Source of the DNA: Chloroflexales bacterium | Lineage (GTDB): Bacteria > Chloroflexota > Chloroflexia > Chloroflexales > Chloroflexaceae | Assembly: GCA_022360155.1 (NCBI GenBank) | Contig: JAKSDJ010000486.1 | Span: 1-45,311, forward strand | Length of the DNA stretch: 45,311 nt | Direction of reading: 5' to 3' | Part shown: positions 36,872-45,311 of the stretch, piece by piece | Numbering within the stretch: position 1 is the first letter of the stretch | Layout of the letters: each line of letters begins with the position of its first letter | Translations under genes and position numbers: made by a program | The notes under the pieces: model-generated | Told to the model about the DNA's origin: nothing | The model's input: the letters and a program-made list of their open reading frames with translations, nothing else | The model's database searches: none

Positions 36872-38662
36872 ATGCATAACTATTTACGACGAGGAATTAT
36901 TGGGTTACTGGCAGGGTTGGCAAGCAGTACTGTCCTGATGGCCACACTGGACCAGATGATCGTAGGCATTGGGCTCGGCGGACTGCTCGGCATCGGGTAC
37001 GCTCTGGCCTTCCGCTCCGAGCGCTACGCCTATGCCGACAGCATTATGACTACGGCGGCCTTTGGCATTCCGCTCTGGGGTTTGTTCAGTGTGATTATAC
37101 TGCCCTTTCTGATGGGCCAGGGGCCACAGTGGAATGCCGCCGGAATGCTGTCATTGTTTCCTGCTCTTGTGGGATGGGTGCTTTATGGGGCTGGGTTAGG
37201 GCTTCTCAATCAGGCCTTCAACGATCTGTTCTTGCAGTTGCTAGGCCCAGAACCTAGCAAAAAACCGCAGCCACGCGAGATCAAGACTCGAATTGTCATC
37301 CTAGGGGGCGGTTTTGCCGGGGTGACCACAGCACAGTACCTTGAGCAAGAATTTGGCCCGGACCCCACAGTATCTTTCACGCTTATCAGTGATACCAATG
37401 CGCTGCTCTTCACCCCTATGCTAGCCGAGGTAGCATCGAGCAGCCTGGAGCCAGGTGAAATCAGTACACCGCTACGTACGTCGCTGCGCCGCACCGATGT
37501 CATCCGCCAACACATAGAGCGGATCGATCTGGAGAATCGACAGGTTCTGCTTGCAGCAGACGATCAATCGCCTGCACGTCAGGCGCCGTTCGATCACTTG
37601 GTGCTTGCGCTTGGCTCGGTCTCGAACTTCCTCGGCCTAACCAATGTCGAGAACCATTCCCTCGACTTCAAAAGCTTGCGCGACGCGATCATCATTCGCA
37701 ACCACGTGATTGATATGTTCGAGCGGGCCGACCGTGAGCCAGACCCCGAGCTTCGCAAGACGCTGTTGACCTTCGTGATTGCGGGAGGAGGCTTTGCAGG
37801 AGCCGAATTGGCCGGCGGCTTAAACGACTTTGTACGGGGCATGTTGGCTTTCTACCCTAACATTACGCCTGAAGACGTACAAATCGTCCTAGTTCACTCT
37901 CGCGAACGCATCTTACCGGAGCTGAGTGAACCGCTCGCCGACTACGCGCTCAAGAAAATGGAGGAGCGCGGTGTAACCTTCAAACTTAATACCCGTGTCG
38001 CTGATGCACATTCCAGCGGCGTGATCCTCAATCCGACTGAAGAGATCCGTGCGCAAACCCTCGTTTGGACTGCTGGTACAACCCCCAACCCGCTGATCAA
38101 GCAATTGCCAGTCGAACGCAATAAGCGCGGCGCGTTGATAGTGGACGGAACGATGGCGGCGCCCGGTTTTCCAGGAGTTTGGGCTCTAGGTGACTGTGCA
38201 GCCGTACCCAACGCCAAAGACGGCCAGATCAGCCCGCCAACAGCTCAGTTCGCGTTACGTCAGGCCTATACGCTAGCCTACAATATCCACGCCAGCATAA
38301 CAGGCAAACCGCTCAAGACCTTCGACTTTGCTGTGCAGGGTGTATTATGCGTTATTGGTCACCATAATGCCTGTGCTGAACTCGTTATTCCATTTTCCGG
38401 CGACAAGACCATGCGTTTCTCCGGACTCTTCGCCTGGTTTTTGTGGCGTGGCGTCTACTTGAGCAAATTGCCAGGCTTGGAGCGTAAAGTCCGCGTGGTC
38501 CTTGCATGGATTGTCGAGTTGTTCTTCCCGCGCGATATCGTACAGACCATTGATATCAGGCGTCCCTTCACGCAGCGTCGCACTGTGCAGTCCGACGCTC
38601 AGAGCATGCCGGCAGAAGTTGTAGCTAGCGGCGCCAAACAATTGGAACAAGGACGAATGTAA
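36872..38662 (+). CDS. ndh: Type II NADH dehydrogenase (NDH-2) with N-terminal membrane module
   Basis: 596 residues. The flavoenzyme body starts at 139 with [15 protein letters not shown] (FAD), has a second nucleotide fold at [15 protein letters not shown] (NADH) and the family's ALGDCA motif. It oxidises NADH and reduces quinone at the membrane without pumping protons. The C-terminal part ([18 protein letters not shown]) is the usual membrane-binding amphipathic region. Unusually, residues 10-115 add three to four membrane helices ([28 protein letters not shown]), the same module that is repeated in the next gene. Ribosome site GGAAGGGG. Its stop is one base before the next start, so the two genes form an operon. 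Confidence 0.9.
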   Translation: MHNYLRRGIIGLLAGLASSTVLMATLDQMIVGIGLGGLLGIGYALAFRSERYAYADSIMTTAAFGIPLWGLFSVIILPFLMGQGPQWNAAGMLSLFPALVGWVLYGAGLGLLNQAFNDLFLQLLGPEPSKKPQPREIKTRIVILGGGFAGVTTAQYLEQEFGPDPTVSFTLISDTNALLFTPMLAEVASSSLEPGEISTPLRTSLRRTDVIRQHIERIDLENRQVLLAADDQSPARQAPFDHLVLALGSVSNFLGLTNVENHSLDFKSLRDAIIIRNHVIDMFERADREPDPELRKTLLTFVIAGGGFAGAELAGGLNDFVRGMLAFYPNITPEDVQIVLVHSRERILPELSEPLADYALKKMEERGVTFKLNTRVADAHSSGVILNPTEEIRAQTLVWTAGTTPNPLIKQLPVERNKRGALIVDGTMAAPGFPGVWALGDCAAVPNAKDGQISPPTAQFALRQAYTLAYNIHASITGKPLKTFDFAVQGVLCVIGHHNACAELVIPFSGDKTMRFSGLFAWFLWRGVYLSKLPGLERKVRVVLAWIVELFFPRDIVQTIDIRRPFTQRRTVQSDAQSMPAEVVASGAKQLEQGRM

Positions 38663-38663
38663 T

Positions 38664-40079
38664 ATGCAAACAATATTAAATCCTAGGTTTATCGCCTGTA
38701 TCATCGTTGGCGCCATAGGCGGCGCTATTGCGGCGTTGGCAACCGGCGCAGGTTTGGTGTTGATGTTGGGGCTTGGCGCGATCTATGGGCTGCTGTTTGG
38801 TCTGATTGCGCTACCGCGTGCATTCAGTCCTGGCTCAGGGTTGCTCTGGGGGTTGGGATATGCATTCTTGTTATGGCTCGTTGTGCCTATCGGCCTGTTG
38901 CCGCTTTTCAGCAATGGTGCAACGATGGGAATGATCGAGACAGCCCGCACACAATTTCCTGACCTGGTTGCCTATTTGCTCTGCATCGGCGTACCTCTAG
39001 GGTTGGTGATGGGCAGTTGGAATGTGCTCTCGGGCCAACCGGGGCACTTCAGCTTACAACCTTTTAGCCTGCCCCGGGCAGTGGTCGTTGGCGGGTTGGC
39101 GGGTTTGTTCGGCGGCTGGGCTTTTGGCGCTTGGATGGAACAGGCTGGGCTTTTTCCGCTTGTGGCCGGCCTGCTTAATTCAACCTCGCGCGATATCGGT
39201 GTGACGCTTCACTTTCTCATCGCAGTGTTCATTGGCGGTAGTTTCGGCTTGCTCTTCCAGCGCGATGTGCGTGGCTACGGTTCAAGTATGGGCTGGGGGG
39301 TAGCCTATGGCATGCTCTGGTGGTTCCTCGGGTCGCTGACCTTGTTTCCCCTCTTCAATGGTAATCCGGTTGACTGGTCGTACATCCAAGCCGGAGCTCA
39401 ATTCGGCGCACTGGTCGGGCATATTATCTATGGGGTGCTGCTAGGCGTTATCTACGCTGCGCTGGACCAGCTATGGCTTGGCTTCTTCGTTGCTTCAGAC
39501 CCAATCAACCGTGAGCCAGAAGGCCCAGGAACACAGACATTGCGCTCGCTGGGGTGGGGGGCATTGGCAAGCCTTGCCGGAGGATTGCTATTCAGCCTGC
39601 TGATGGTGGCGACCAATGTGCTTCCCAATATTGCCCAACTCGTTGGCAGTTCATCACCACTGACAGGCTTTGTTGTACATATGGTCATCAGCGCACTTAT
39701 CGGCATGAGCTATGGTGTTCTCTTCCAACGCGAGTCGCCTGATGCCGGGTCAAGTGTTGCGTGGGGATTGGTGTACGGCTTGATCTGGTGGTTCTTGGGC
39801 GCCTTGACCTTGTTGCCGCTTCTGCTTGGCGGATCACTGACCTGGAATATCACTGCTGCCGGAGCCACCTTACCCTCACTGCTTGGTCACTTGGTTTATG
39901 GCGCGGTTATCGCCTTTGTCTTTCTACGGTTGGAACACCGTCACGCCGCATGGCTGCAACTTGATCCGCGCATCGCTGCCCGTGAAGAACGTCGCCGGCG
40001 GCCAATTGGCACACCTGCGCCAGCCTTGTGGTTGTTCGCACTTGGAGTTGGGGTATTAACGCCCATTCTTCTGCAGTAG
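38664..40079 (+). CDS. Polytopic membrane protein made of three repeats, partner of NDH-2
   Basis: 471 residues, mostly glycine-rich membrane helices. The unit occurs three times, about residues 10-115, 139-268 and 296-422. Marks are GSSMGWGVAYGMLWWFLGSL with FPLF and GHIIYGVLLG in unit two, and GSSVAWGLVYGLIWWFLGAL with LPLL and GHLVYGAVIA in unit three; unit one is more diverged (GSGLLWGLGYAFLLW). The N-terminal module of the preceding NDH-2 is a single unit. It has no catalytic motif I know. Immediate coupling to NDH-2 suggests a membrane platform or quinone-access partner; this is inference. A short basic loop (440-447) precedes a final helix. Confidence 0.85.
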   Translation: MQTILNPRFIACIIVGAIGGAIAALATGAGLVLMLGLGAIYGLLFGLIALPRAFSPGSGLLWGLGYAFLLWLVVPIGLLPLFSNGATMGMIETARTQFPDLVAYLLCIGVPLGLVMGSWNVLSGQPGHFSLQPFSLPRAVVVGGLAGLFGGWAFGAWMEQAGLFPLVAGLLNSTSRDIGVTLHFLIAVFIGGSFGLLFQRDVRGYGSSMGWGVAYGMLWWFLGSLTLFPLFNGNPVDWSYIQAGAQFGALVGHIIYGVLLGVIYAALDQLWLGFFVASDPINREPEGPGTQTLRSLGWGALASLAGGLLFSLLMVATNVLPNIAQLVGSSSPLTGFVVHMVISALIGMSYGVLFQRESPDAGSSVAWGLVYGLIWWFLGALTLLPLLLGGSLTWNITAAGATLPSLLGHLVYGAVIAFVFLRLEHRHAAWLQLDPRIAAREERRRRPIGTPAPALWLFALGVGVLTPILLQ

Positions 40080-40272
40080 CAGGGCCGAGACAACCCTCCA
40101 CACAAATTTTAGGAGTCGCAGGCAAACTGAATAAAAGCGTTCGTTGCCTGCGTTGGCGATGGTTCATGCCTATGAGGTGCGCTCGCATATCTATTCAGGT
40201 CTGCTCAAAAATGCATATGACGCCTACAAGCATAAGGTAAGGATGTGATGATTTTACGATGAACTTTGAACC

Positions 40273-40542
40273 TTATTCTTTGGGCGCTTGGCTGCGGTCC
40301 TGGGTATAGAGCTTGAGGTTGACGACCGTTTTGCTGAGTTGGCGTACGGCGGCATGCATCTGCTCGAAAATAGCCTCATAGTCGTCTTCGGTGATCGGGT
40401 CTTCATCATCGGTCAGGCGTTTGAGTTGATTTCCTAGCAAGCTGACCGGGTTATACAACTCATATGCCAATGTAGTAAGGATCTGATCTGGCGTCAGGTT
40501 TGCCCAAGCATGTGAGTCGTGTCGATTTGACTGTTCCTTCAT
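40273..40542 (-). CDS. Stand-alone degenerate histidine-kinase dimerisation (HisKA-like) domain
   Basis: 89 residues with a good ribosome site (GGAG). LTTLAYELYNPVSLLGNQLKRL has the spacing of the HisKA helix (cf. SHELRNPL...) but the phosphoacceptor His is Tyr27, and no ATPase domain follows. A second helix (60-82) would complete the four-helix-bundle hairpin. It could dimerise with or block a real kinase or bind a response regulator. No two-component genes lie in the window. The resemblance was seen by eye and needs profile confirmation. Confidence 0.7.
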   Translation of the reverse strand: MKEQSNRHDSHAWANLTPDQILTTLAYELYNPVSLLGNQLKRLTDDEDPITEDDYEAIFEQMHAAVRQLSKTVVNLKLYTQDRSQAPKE

Positions 40543-40681
40543 AGCGCTGCTCTCCAGGACTTAAGCGATTCATACGCTCCAGAGCTATCATACTGCGTAC
40601 GATAAACGATAGCTACAGCCTAAAGGTACTACTCCGCTTTCTATTTAACATGTATTGTACCAATGGAAAGGCCTAGAGCGC

Positions 40682-40724
40682 CAGTAAGGTATGGTGCGGA
40701 CATAAGCCGCACCATACCTTACTG
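40682..40724. terminator. 18-bp perfect hairpin after the S9 peptidase gene
   Basis: CAGTAAGGTATGGTGCGG (40682-40699) pairs fully with CCGCACCATACCTTACTG (40707-40724) around a 7-base loop. It lies about 90 bases past the stop of the leftward S9 peptidase gene and is probably its 3' end. There is no T-tract. Confidence 0.65.
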
Positions 40725-40816
40725 AACCTGACGATGGTTGATCATCAGCTGCAGTGCACATTCCTTCAAGGGCTATGAATTCCAAACCCTCAGTTGTAGT
40801 TGCATACCACATAAAA

Positions 40817-42859
40817 CTAACGGCAGTAGGCATCAAACCAATCTAGTGTACGGGTCATATGATCTGCCCGATGACGCGGTTCACCTGAACGTATCAATTC
40901 ATGACCCTCGCGAGGGTAGCGCACAAATTCAACAACTTTTTTCTGGCGGCGTAATATTGCAAAGAGTTGCTCGGCCTCGCTGATCGGTACGCGATAGTCT
41001 AATTCACTGTGGAGAATGAGCAGAGGCGTATTGATCTTGTGCGCGTGCGCCAGGGGCGAATGATACCAGAGCTCCTCATACAATTCCCAGGGATAGCCAT
41101 TGAACTCGATCTCGATCAACTCATGCGCATCGCTCGTGCTATGCTCGGTCAGCAAGTTGTAAACGCCTCGCACGGAGACGGCGCACGCAAAGCGATCAGT
41201 ATGACTAATCAGCCATGCCGTCATGAAGCCGCCATAGGAACCGCCGGTCACGCACACGCGCGCCGGGTCTACATAACCCCTGCTGATCAATTTGTTAATC
41301 CCAGCTTCGATATCGGGCGCGTCGGCCTCACCCCAACGCTGGCGGATCGCATCACGCCACTGCTCGCCATATCCTTCGGAACCACGTGGATTACAGAAGA
41401 ATACGATATAGCCACGTGCAGCAGCGGTTTGCCACTCGTGCCACATTGTGCGAAAACCAGGCCCCCACATGGTGTGCGGCCCGCCATGAATATAGACCGC
41501 CAGCGGGTATTGCCGGTTAGGATCAAAATCTGGCGGATGCAGCACCCAGCCCTGCACCACTTCCTCATCGGGGGCGGTATAACGCAACTCTTCGATGAGG
41601 GCAACATAGCGCGTCGCTAGCAGTGTAGTATTCAATCCAGTCAGTTGCATTTCCGTCCCGGTTCGATGGCGAACAAAGAGTTCGCATGGATTCTCAGGTG
41701 AACTGGCAATAAAGGCAATAGTGCCATCATGACCAACATCAAAGGCGTGAATGATACGTCGTCCCCCCACCAGAGTAGCGCCGCGCTGATGGGTTGGTGT
41801 TCCCTCCAGTCCAATAGCATAGATGTGGGCATCGCCATACCAGCCAGCGAAGAAGATTACACCCTGACCGTCAGGCTGCCACTGAAATCCCTCGATATGC
41901 AGATCGGTATGGGCGGTCAAGTCGCGCGGTTCGCCGCCCTCAGCAGGGATAATGGCAACGCGACTGCCAGCGCTAAGGAGGCGGTCTTCCGGAACGCGCC
42001 GAAAAGCGATGAGCGCACCGTCAGGCGAAGGCTGTGGCTCGAAATAAGAATGACCGGCTTCGGTAAGTACCTGTGTTTTACCTTCAGTTAGCGGCACACG
42101 CAACACATCATAGTAGGCGAAGAGCGAGTCGGCTTCTGGATCGCGCGTCGCTGTTGTAAGCAAAGAATTGCCATCCGGCATCCAGGCAGGTGCGCTGTAG
42201 TGCATATCGCCATCTGTTATGCGTCGTGGCATTGGGATAGCGCTGATATCGCTAGAGGGCACATCTATTATATAGATATGGCGACGACGGTCATCGAAGA
42301 ATTCCGTGCCCATGCGATAAGGTAAGCGTTTGATGACCCGAGGGTCATCGCGTTCCTTATCTTCATGGCGACGTTGATCTTTGAGACGCTGGGCTTCCCA
42401 GGCGGTTTCTGGCTCAGGCGATTGTATACCTGTATCTTCTTTTACTCGCTCTTCCTCATTGCAGCGAGATAGGAATGCAAGTTGTCTTCCATCAGGGCTC
42501 CAGACAGGATTGCTCGCGCCATGGGGCATCTTTGTCAACTGCTGCGCTTCGCCACCAAACGTATTGATGACATAGATCTGACCTTGATCATCGTCTCGTG
42601 TTGAAACAAAAGCCAATCTGTTTCCATCGGGGCTCCAGCGTGGTGTATGGTCTTGCTTTGCACCACTTGTAAAGCGACGCGGCGCCTCGCCATCGAGAGG
42701 CGCCAGATAAATAGCGCGGCGATAACAATTGTGCAGGCGGTCAATGTTGACCTGAACATAGGCGACCACTTGCCCCGCAGGGCTAATACGGGGATCTTCC
42801 AACCAGCCAATCAGGTAAAGATCCTCAACCGTAAAGGGAGTTCGCTCGTCGGTTGTCAC
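40817..42859 (-). CDS. S9 family peptidase (prolyl oligopeptidase/acylaminoacyl-peptidase-like)
   Basis: 680 residues. Residues ~20-400 have repeating TolB/DPP-like beta-propeller motifs (PRWSPDGNRLAFVS, NPVWSPDGRQLAFLS), and ~410-680 an alpha/beta hydrolase. The triad is Ser541 (GGSYGGF), Asp621 (SELDYRVP) and His653 (EGHEL). There is no signal peptide, so it is cytoplasmic and cuts short peptides, perhaps from the external proteases' products after uptake. The start is a GTG with a weak ribosome site. It is convergent with nothing close; it is followed by the 18-bp hairpin. Confidence 0.92.
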   Translation of the reverse strand: MTTDERTPFTVEDLYLIGWLEDPRISPAGQVVAYVQVNIDRLHNCYRRAIYLAPLDGEAPRRFTSGAKQDHTPRWSPDGNRLAFVSTRDDDQGQIYVINTFGGEAQQLTKMPHGASNPVWSPDGRQLAFLSRCNEEERVKEDTGIQSPEPETAWEAQRLKDQRRHEDKERDDPRVIKRLPYRMGTEFFDDRRRHIYIIDVPSSDISAIPMPRRITDGDMHYSAPAWMPDGNSLLTTATRDPEADSLFAYYDVLRVPLTEGKTQVLTEAGHSYFEPQPSPDGALIAFRRVPEDRLLSAGSRVAIIPAEGGEPRDLTAHTDLHIEGFQWQPDGQGVIFFAGWYGDAHIYAIGLEGTPTHQRGATLVGGRRIIHAFDVGHDGTIAFIASSPENPCELFVRHRTGTEMQLTGLNTTLLATRYVALIEELRYTAPDEEVVQGWVLHPPDFDPNRQYPLAVYIHGGPHTMWGPGFRTMWHEWQTAAARGYIVFFCNPRGSEGYGEQWRDAIRQRWGEADAPDIEAGINKLISRGYVDPARVCVTGGSYGGFMTAWLISHTDRFACAVSVRGVYNLLTEHSTSDAHELIEIEFNGYPWELYEELWYHSPLAHAHKINTPLLILHSELDYRVPISEAEQLFAILRRQKKVVEFVRYPREGHELIRSGEPRHRADHMTRTLDWFDAYCR

Positions 42860-43303
42860 GGGTGTAACTCTCTGCTATCTCCAGTTATAGGCGTATATGG
42901 GCCACAAGACTGGTTGATACTTTCAACATACGATCCAGAATAAAATAACAAACCTATTGTACCATAGAAGTTTTTGCATTCGTTTTTCTGATGATCAAAC
43001 CAATACGTGCTGCAATGAATCGTGTCAATAGATCTGTGTATATAGCCAACTTGCAGCAAAGTGCAGCAGCAACGCCAGTGCTCAATGGAGAGAACCATGA
43101 CAAGCCGTATGCAGCGCAATACCCAAACAGTCTCAAGCTCAGAACAGACCCATACTCAGCGTGTATAGACATCGTATTGCTGCGTATGGTATGGCAGTGT
43201 TAAGGATGAGAGGACAGTGTTGATCGCTCCATGTATGAACTCACAAATACGATAATCAGATAGTTTAAACGTTATCATGTATTTCACGCATACCACGGCG
43301 AAT

Positions 43304-43351
43304 AAAAAGGAGGTAGAGGGCTACGCAGGCTACTTCTCGTGTCCCTTTTTT
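43304..43351 (+). terminator. Terminator-like hairpin with T6 tract
   Basis: AAAAAGG (43304-43310) pairs with CCTTTTT (43344-43350), and an inner GAGGTAG/CTACTTC stem extends it; the T-run reaches 43351. It ends plus-strand transcription before the promoter at 43429, yet no recognised gene precedes it. Confidence 0.5.
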
Positions 43352-43428
43352 AGAGAAGCCATCCTTAAACTGTCGTTACTTTACCATCGGAATTAATGAA
43401 TATCACCGTTTACGAACGGTTTTTACAC

Positions 43429-43457
43429 TTGACATGATACCCAAATGGTCGTATACT
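43429..43457 (+). promoter_or_regulatory. Sigma-70-type promoter of the double-HTH gene
   Basis: TTGACA (43429-43434), 17-bp spacer, TATACT (43452-43457): near-consensus. Transcription should begin near 43464, about 297 bases before the start codon. Confidence 0.75.
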
Positions 43458-43463
43458 CTTAGC

Positions 43464-43760
43464 ATTCGGCACAGTTTCAAACTTCACTTTCATTTTACAT
43501 CGCACAAAATACGTTCAGGATGAAACAAAAACACTGGGCCTGGTTTGCTCTTTAATCATCCCCTACAAGGTGGAGGTAGTAGTACTGTCGAGAGGTGGAG
43601 TTCCTCTATGGGCGTTTATATGTTTAGCGTTTGATGTAGGGATATATCCTTGCAGGTAGGTCTAGCTGAGAGTCGTGAAAAACACAATTACAGCTATTAG
43701 GTTAGCACCTGTAGCGCTTTGATGGTTTGTGTGCATTTGTATTTTAGAGGAGCTTTTTGA
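43464..43760 (+). other. Long 5' leader of the double-HTH gene
   Basis: About 297 bases with several purine-rich GGAGGT/GGTGGAG words at 43570-43600 and possible local stems such as GAGAGG/CCTCT near 43590-43615. No known riboswitch motif was recognised. It may hold an RNA switch or a separate small RNA. Confidence 0.35.
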
Positions 43761-44513
43761 ATGGGTAAAACATCACCCGTTGCGGCAAACGGCGCATCCT
43801 TGACCAATTTACCTCTCTCGGTGTTGTTGTTCAATGCTGCGATGACCCAAAATATCGCGTTGAGCGATTTTGCTGAACAGATTGGCCTCGGCGCACTTTC
43901 ATTACGCCAGTTCATTTCTGGGCAAACTCAACGCCCGCGTGGAAAGACATTGGAATTGTTAGCTGAAGCGCTAGGCATCTCTCTTGATGAGGCTCGTCAC
44001 CGTACGTCACTTCGACCCATCACGACTCCAAGTTTTGCCGACTGGCTTAAAGCGCAAATGGATGAACGATTCTCGCGGGCGAAGCTTACTCGCGAAACTC
44101 GCATCAGTGATGGTGCGTTGCGGAACTACTTGGCCGGGCAAACCTTGCCCGACGCTGATCAGGCCCAACGCCTCGCAGATGCACTCGGGGTTTCCTCTCT
44201 TGATATTGCCCAGGTGATCGTTGCCGACCTGACGCTACGCTCGGGTGGCGAAACAGCGCCCGCGCCTATCGAAGAACCGTTTACGCCGCTGGTTGATCTT
44301 TCGCTCGATATTGCACCAGATGTTTCATCCGCGCAAATGAATTCGGACTCTCGTGAAGACTACGATGAGAAAGTCGCCTCAACGCTTCGCCTCGGGCCTG
44401 GGGTTCCGGTTGCACGTGACGAAGATCAATTAATCCACTTATGGCGACAACTACATCCTCAGGGTCGGCGCGCCACGCTAATCTATATCGCTGGTCTCCT
44501 TGCTGAAGGATAG
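43761..44513 (+). CDS. Protein with two XRE-like helix-turn-helix domains
   Basis: 250 residues with a strong ribosome site (GAGGAG, 8 bases). HTH one (about 33-78) reads LSDFAEQIGLGALSLRQFISGQTQRPRGKTLELLAEALGI, given here in part: LGALSLRQFISGQ and TLELLAEALGIS. HTH two (about 90-140) is similar: RISDGALRNYLAGQTLPD and QRLADALGVSSL. The tail (200-250) ends LIHLWRQLHPQGRRATLIYIAGLL, a form seen in some regulators. DNA binding as a dimer is likely; targets are unknown. It has its own promoter, a long leader and a strong terminator, so it is a single-gene unit. Confidence 0.85.
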   Translation: MGKTSPVAANGASLTNLPLSVLLFNAAMTQNIALSDFAEQIGLGALSLRQFISGQTQRPRGKTLELLAEALGISLDEARHRTSLRPITTPSFADWLKAQMDERFSRAKLTRETRISDGALRNYLAGQTLPDADQAQRLADALGVSSLDIAQVIVADLTLRSGGETAPAPIEEPFTPLVDLSLDIAPDVSSAQMNSDSREDYDEKVASTLRLGPGVPVARDEDQLIHLWRQLHPQGRRATLIYIAGLLAEG

Positions 44514-44538
44514 TCTGTTTTATGTTTTCACCCTGTGC

Positions 44539-44580
44539 AAGCCGCAAGCCTGCGCTATAGCGCAGGTTTGCGGCTTTCTC
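44539..44580 (+). terminator. Terminator of the double-HTH gene
   Basis: AAGCCGCAAGCCTGCGC (44539-44555) pairs with GCGCAGGTTTGCGGCTT (44560-44576), 17 pairs with one G-U and a TATA loop, ending in TTTCT. It begins 26 bases after the stop. Confidence 0.85.
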
Positions 44581-44751
44581 TGTGCATGTACGTAAACCCA
44601 GGTTCTTGGCAATAATACCGTTTGGCGCAGACACGCTGATCGCTCCTTCTTATCTCCCCATACTCTGCGAACTGTCACCACAGTTATATCCTTGCGTCAT
44701 TGGCAGTCCCTTGCAGGATAATAACGCCGCCCTATCCAAAATAACTATGCG

Positions 44752-44780
44752 TTGCGTTTTGGCGCCAGCCATGCTAGACT
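44752..44780 (+). promoter_or_regulatory. Candidate promoter of psd
   Basis: TTGCGT (44752-44757), 17-bp spacer, TAGACT (44775-44780). Both boxes match the consensus in four of six bases; start near 44787. Confidence 0.45.
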
Positions 44781-44818
44781 AGAATCAATATAGTTCTACC
44801 AAGCTAATGAGCCCGATT

Positions 44819-45311
44819 ATGCCCGAGGAAACCATCTCAAAAGATACTGCACCGCATATTCTTGGTCTGGATGCCGAAGTCGCTCCCTTCTTGGGTCTGG
44901 GCCTGGGTCTTACTGGGTTGGCGCTTGGTTTGCGCCCGCGCCTGGTTCCCGTCCCCCTCGCACTGACAGCTTTGGCCGCCATTCTCTATCGTGATCCGAA
45001 GCGCACAACGCCCTATGCGCCAAATGCGTTGTTTGCAGTCTCTGATGGTACAGTGATAAGCATTGACGAGATCTATGAACATCGTTTTCTTCATACTGAT
45101 AGCCTGCGGATTGTAACCTCCCTTTCACTGCTTGATGTTCCGGTCAACCGCAGCCCTGTTTCGGGTGTTGTACGCTATATCCAGCACATAACCGGCGAAT
45201 ATCGCACCGTTAGCGATGGAGAAGCGGCTGAACGCAATACGCGAACCTATATTGGCATTGAAGCTTCCTGGGGGCCTGTGCTCGTTGTTCAGATCGCTGG
45301 GCCAGTTGCCC
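44819..45311 (+). CDS. psd: Phosphatidylserine decarboxylase (N-terminal part, cut by window edge)
   Basis: 164 codons seen; the autocleavage and pyruvoyl site is beyond the window. The enzyme makes phosphatidylethanolamine from phosphatidylserine at the membrane. Family motifs are clear: FYRDPKR-like LYRDPKRTTPYAP, VSDGTVISI, SLSLLDVPVNRSPVSGVV and GPVLVVQIAGPVA. The N-terminal hydrophobic segment (LGLGLGLTGLALGL, then VPLALTALAAIL) is typical of the membrane form. The start is uncertain: ATG at 44807, 12 bases upstream, is in frame; neither has a strong ribosome site, but GAG precedes the chosen one at a suitable distance. Confidence 0.88.
   Translation, partial: MPEETISKDTAPHILGLDAEVAPFLGLGLGLTGLALGLRPRLVPVPLALTALAAILYRDPKRTTPYAPNALFAVSDGTVISIDEIYEHRFLHTDSLRIVTSLSLLDVPVNRSPVSGVVRYIQHITGEYRTVSDGEAAERNTRTYIGIEASWGPVLVVQIAGPVA

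Larger units (their letters stand above)
42860..43760. other. 0.9 kb spacer and long leader of the double-HTH gene
   Basis: The left half contains no firm gene; a 23-codon plus frame at 43097-43168 has a good ribosome site (GGAGAGAACC) but no known family, and a terminator at 43304-43351 suggests a short transcript. The right half starts with a strong promoter at 43429-43457 and is leader up to the ATG at 43761. Confidence 0.5.

Overview
The window looks like chromosome of a Chloroflexota (green non-sulfur) bacterium, probably a filamentous anoxygenic phototroph. The main evidence is a truncated bchE (anaerobic Mg-protoporphyrin monomethyl ester cyclase, bacteriochlorophyll synthesis) at the left edge. 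Supporting signs are the Chloroflexota-style FxxTGH/QYFERARLEYHP wall-associated module in two proteins, moderately GC-rich genes separated by AT-richer spacers, and dispersed short intergenic repeats. No rRNA, tRNA, CRISPR array, intact insertion sequence or phage gene was found. Genus-level placement is not possible from this sequence alone.

Layout. 1-5070, minus strand: partial bchE, a 1 kb spacer with palindromic repeats, then (transcribed leftward) a metallophosphoesterase, an Sfp-type phosphopantetheinyl transferase and a secreted clan GH-A glycosidase-like protein. 5650-17470, plus strand: a tiny extremely acidic protein with its own terminator, a large membrane glycosyltransferase-like protein, and two large secreted subtilases (the second with TPP II-like catalytic spacing). 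17537-23453: a lipoprotein with a duplicated domain, threonine synthase, an orphan LeuD-like swivel-domain protein, an ABC ATPase fused to a cyclic-nucleotide-binding domain, and a TrmA/RumA-type RNA methyltransferase. 23544-26678, minus strand: an aminoglycoside-phosphotransferase-like pseudogene with two in-frame stops, translationally overlapping an R2-like ligand-binding oxidase (R2lox), and an L,D-transpeptidase.

27049-31793, plus strand: a TetR regulator behind a clear promoter, an ABC-2 exporter (one ATPase, two permeases), and a cytochrome P450 with its own promoter. 31947-40079: a PrsW-like membrane protease and a tungsten/molybdenum aldehyde:ferredoxin oxidoreductase (AOR) on the minus strand. 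Divergent to AOR lies a protein with two cyclic-nucleotide-binding-like domains fused to a 16-cysteine polyferredoxin. An NDH-2 NADH dehydrogenase follows, whose membrane module recurs three times in the next gene product. 40273-45311: a degenerate stand-alone HisKA domain, an S9 prolyl oligopeptidase-like peptidase, a double-HTH protein with a long 5' leader, and a truncated phosphatidylserine decarboxylase.

The most interesting area is 33000-40079. It may be a redox module in which AOR passes electrons to the four-cluster ferredoxin part of the fusion protein, and the two cNMP-like domains sense or gate this. The neighbouring NDH-2 and its companion membrane protein could link to the quinone pool. 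Structure and neighbourhood support this; function is inference.
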